Below, piece by piece: positions 5,421 through 5,641 of a DNA stretch of 5,641 bases. Source of the stretch: an uncultured Collinsella sp. Lineage in GTDB: Bacteria > Actinomycetota > Coriobacteriia > Coriobacteriales > Coriobacteriaceae. The notes beneath the pieces were generated by a model. That model searched no databases. It was not told where the DNA came from and was given only the letters and a program-made list of their open reading frames with translations. Each line of letters begins with the position of its first letter. Positions within the stretch are counted from its first letter, which is position 1. The stretch spans positions 1 to 5,641 of the forward strand of contig CAAECF010000025.1 in the NCBI GenBank assembly GCA_900754275.1, written 5' to 3'. Made by a program: the position numbers and the translations under genes.

Positions 5421-5460
5421 CAAACAAAAAGGGCCCCGAGCGTAGTTGCTCGGGGCCCTT
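5421..5460 (-). terminator. Intrinsic terminator of the Arg/Gly-rich gene
   Basis: On the minus strand AAGGGCCCCGAGC and GCTCGGGGCCCTT form a perfect 13-bp, GC-rich stem around a 6-nt loop (AACTAC), followed by TTTTTGTTTG. It begins 32 nt after the stop codon at 5493. This is a textbook Rho-independent terminator and isolates the right-edge gene from the EFR1 gene. Confidence 0.93.
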
Positions 5461-5492
5461 GGTTCACCTCGCTCTAGCGGGCGATGCGTATG

Positions 5493-5641
5493 TTACTTGC
5501 GCTTGCCGCCGCCGTCACCGGGGCGACGGGAGCTGCCGCCGCGCTTGCCGCCACGACTATTGCCATAGCTACCACGATTATCGCGACCGCCGGCACGGCC
5601 GCCGCGGGAGCCGGCCTGGTTGCCGCCACGCCCACCACGAT
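5493..5641 (-). CDS. Arg/Gly-rich C-terminal tail of a probable RNA-binding protein, partial
   Basis: The last 48 codons and TAA stop of a gene that begins beyond the right edge. The visible part is low-complexity: repeated RGG/GGR units with Asn, Ser and Tyr (RGGRGG, SRGGRAGGRDNRG, SRGGKRGG) ending in GGGKRK. Such basic disordered tails are typical of bacterial DEAD-box RNA helicases of the CsdA/DeaD type and of small RRM-type RNA-binding proteins, where they help grip RNA. The conserved core is outside the window, so family assignment is an inference. The downstream terminator shows it is the last gene of its transcript. Confidence 0.75.
   Translation of the reverse strand, partial: RGGRGGNQAGSRGGRAGGRDNRGSYGNSRGGKRGGSSRRPGDGGGKRK

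Larger units (their letters stand above)
4872..5428. other. Long intergenic region without a supported gene
   Basis: About 560 nt between the start of the EFR1 gene and the terminator of the right-edge gene. No reading frame here has a convincing ribosome site, domain or codon pattern. Base composition is lower in GC than the genes. Apart from the elements listed separately (TTGGTGCA dyad, TATACT box, AT-rich direct repeat, bipartite repeats, hairpin) I see no RNA gene. The stretch 5319-5420 shows nothing recognisable. Confidence 0.6.

Noticed and set aside
5235..5423. 62-codon minus-strand frame before the terminator
   Set aside because: It needs a TTG start next to the terminator U tract, has no ribosome site and spans the bipartite repeat; no domain is visible.
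4872..5428. CRISPR array or tRNA in the long intergenic region
   Set aside because: There are only two motif copies, inverted and unevenly spaced, with no regular repeat-spacer units, and no cloverleaf-like set of arms was seen.

Overview
The window looks like part of a chromosome from an obligately anaerobic actinomycete of the Coriobacteriia. Collinsella is my best guess. This rests on GC-rich coding DNA, an H2-metabolising gene set and the style of the ferredoxin-type proteins. It is an inference from gene content, not a database match. Every gene I can support reads on the minus strand, so the biological order runs from the right edge to the left edge.

Right edge (about 5421-5641): the last 48 codons of a protein with an Arg/Gly-rich tail, probably a DEAD-box RNA helicase or another RNA-binding protein. 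A textbook intrinsic terminator follows it. Next comes a gene-poor stretch (about 4872-5428) with no convincing gene but several structured elements: two inverted copies of a bipartite 26-bp motif, imperfect hairpins, and an AT-rich direct repeat with 21-bp phasing.

Middle (4110-4871): a single gene for a 253-residue flavodoxin-fold plus 2x[4Fe-4S] ferredoxin fusion (EFR1 type). A TTGGTGCA inverted repeat lies on each side of it. The upstream copy sits where the -35 box of a TATACT promoter should be. The downstream side (3785-4109) also holds a 60-bp near-palindrome and a separate dyad that may be an operator for the next operon.

Left (1-3769): a tightly packed operon. Its first gene encodes a 610-residue flavoprotein that joins the [4Fe-4S] domain of NuoF (without the FMN/NADH domain) to a GltD-like NAD(P)H:ferredoxin-type oxidoreductase. 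The second gene overlaps it by 7 nt and encodes a complete group A [FeFe] hydrogenase with every H-cluster ligand and the full set of accessory clusters. The third gene starts 2 nt after the hydrogenase stop, encodes a lipoprotein with a twin-arginine-like signal, and is cut by the window edge.

Taken together, the operon suggests a soluble two-subunit hydrogenase linking NAD(P)H to H2, possibly with a ferredoxin-type third partner. The EFR1 protein next door is a candidate carrier. No maturation genes (HydE/F/G) and no HydC/NuoE subunit are present. The novelty lies mainly in the unusual diaphorase-like partner, the exported protein in the operon, and the repeated dyads in the two intergenic regions.
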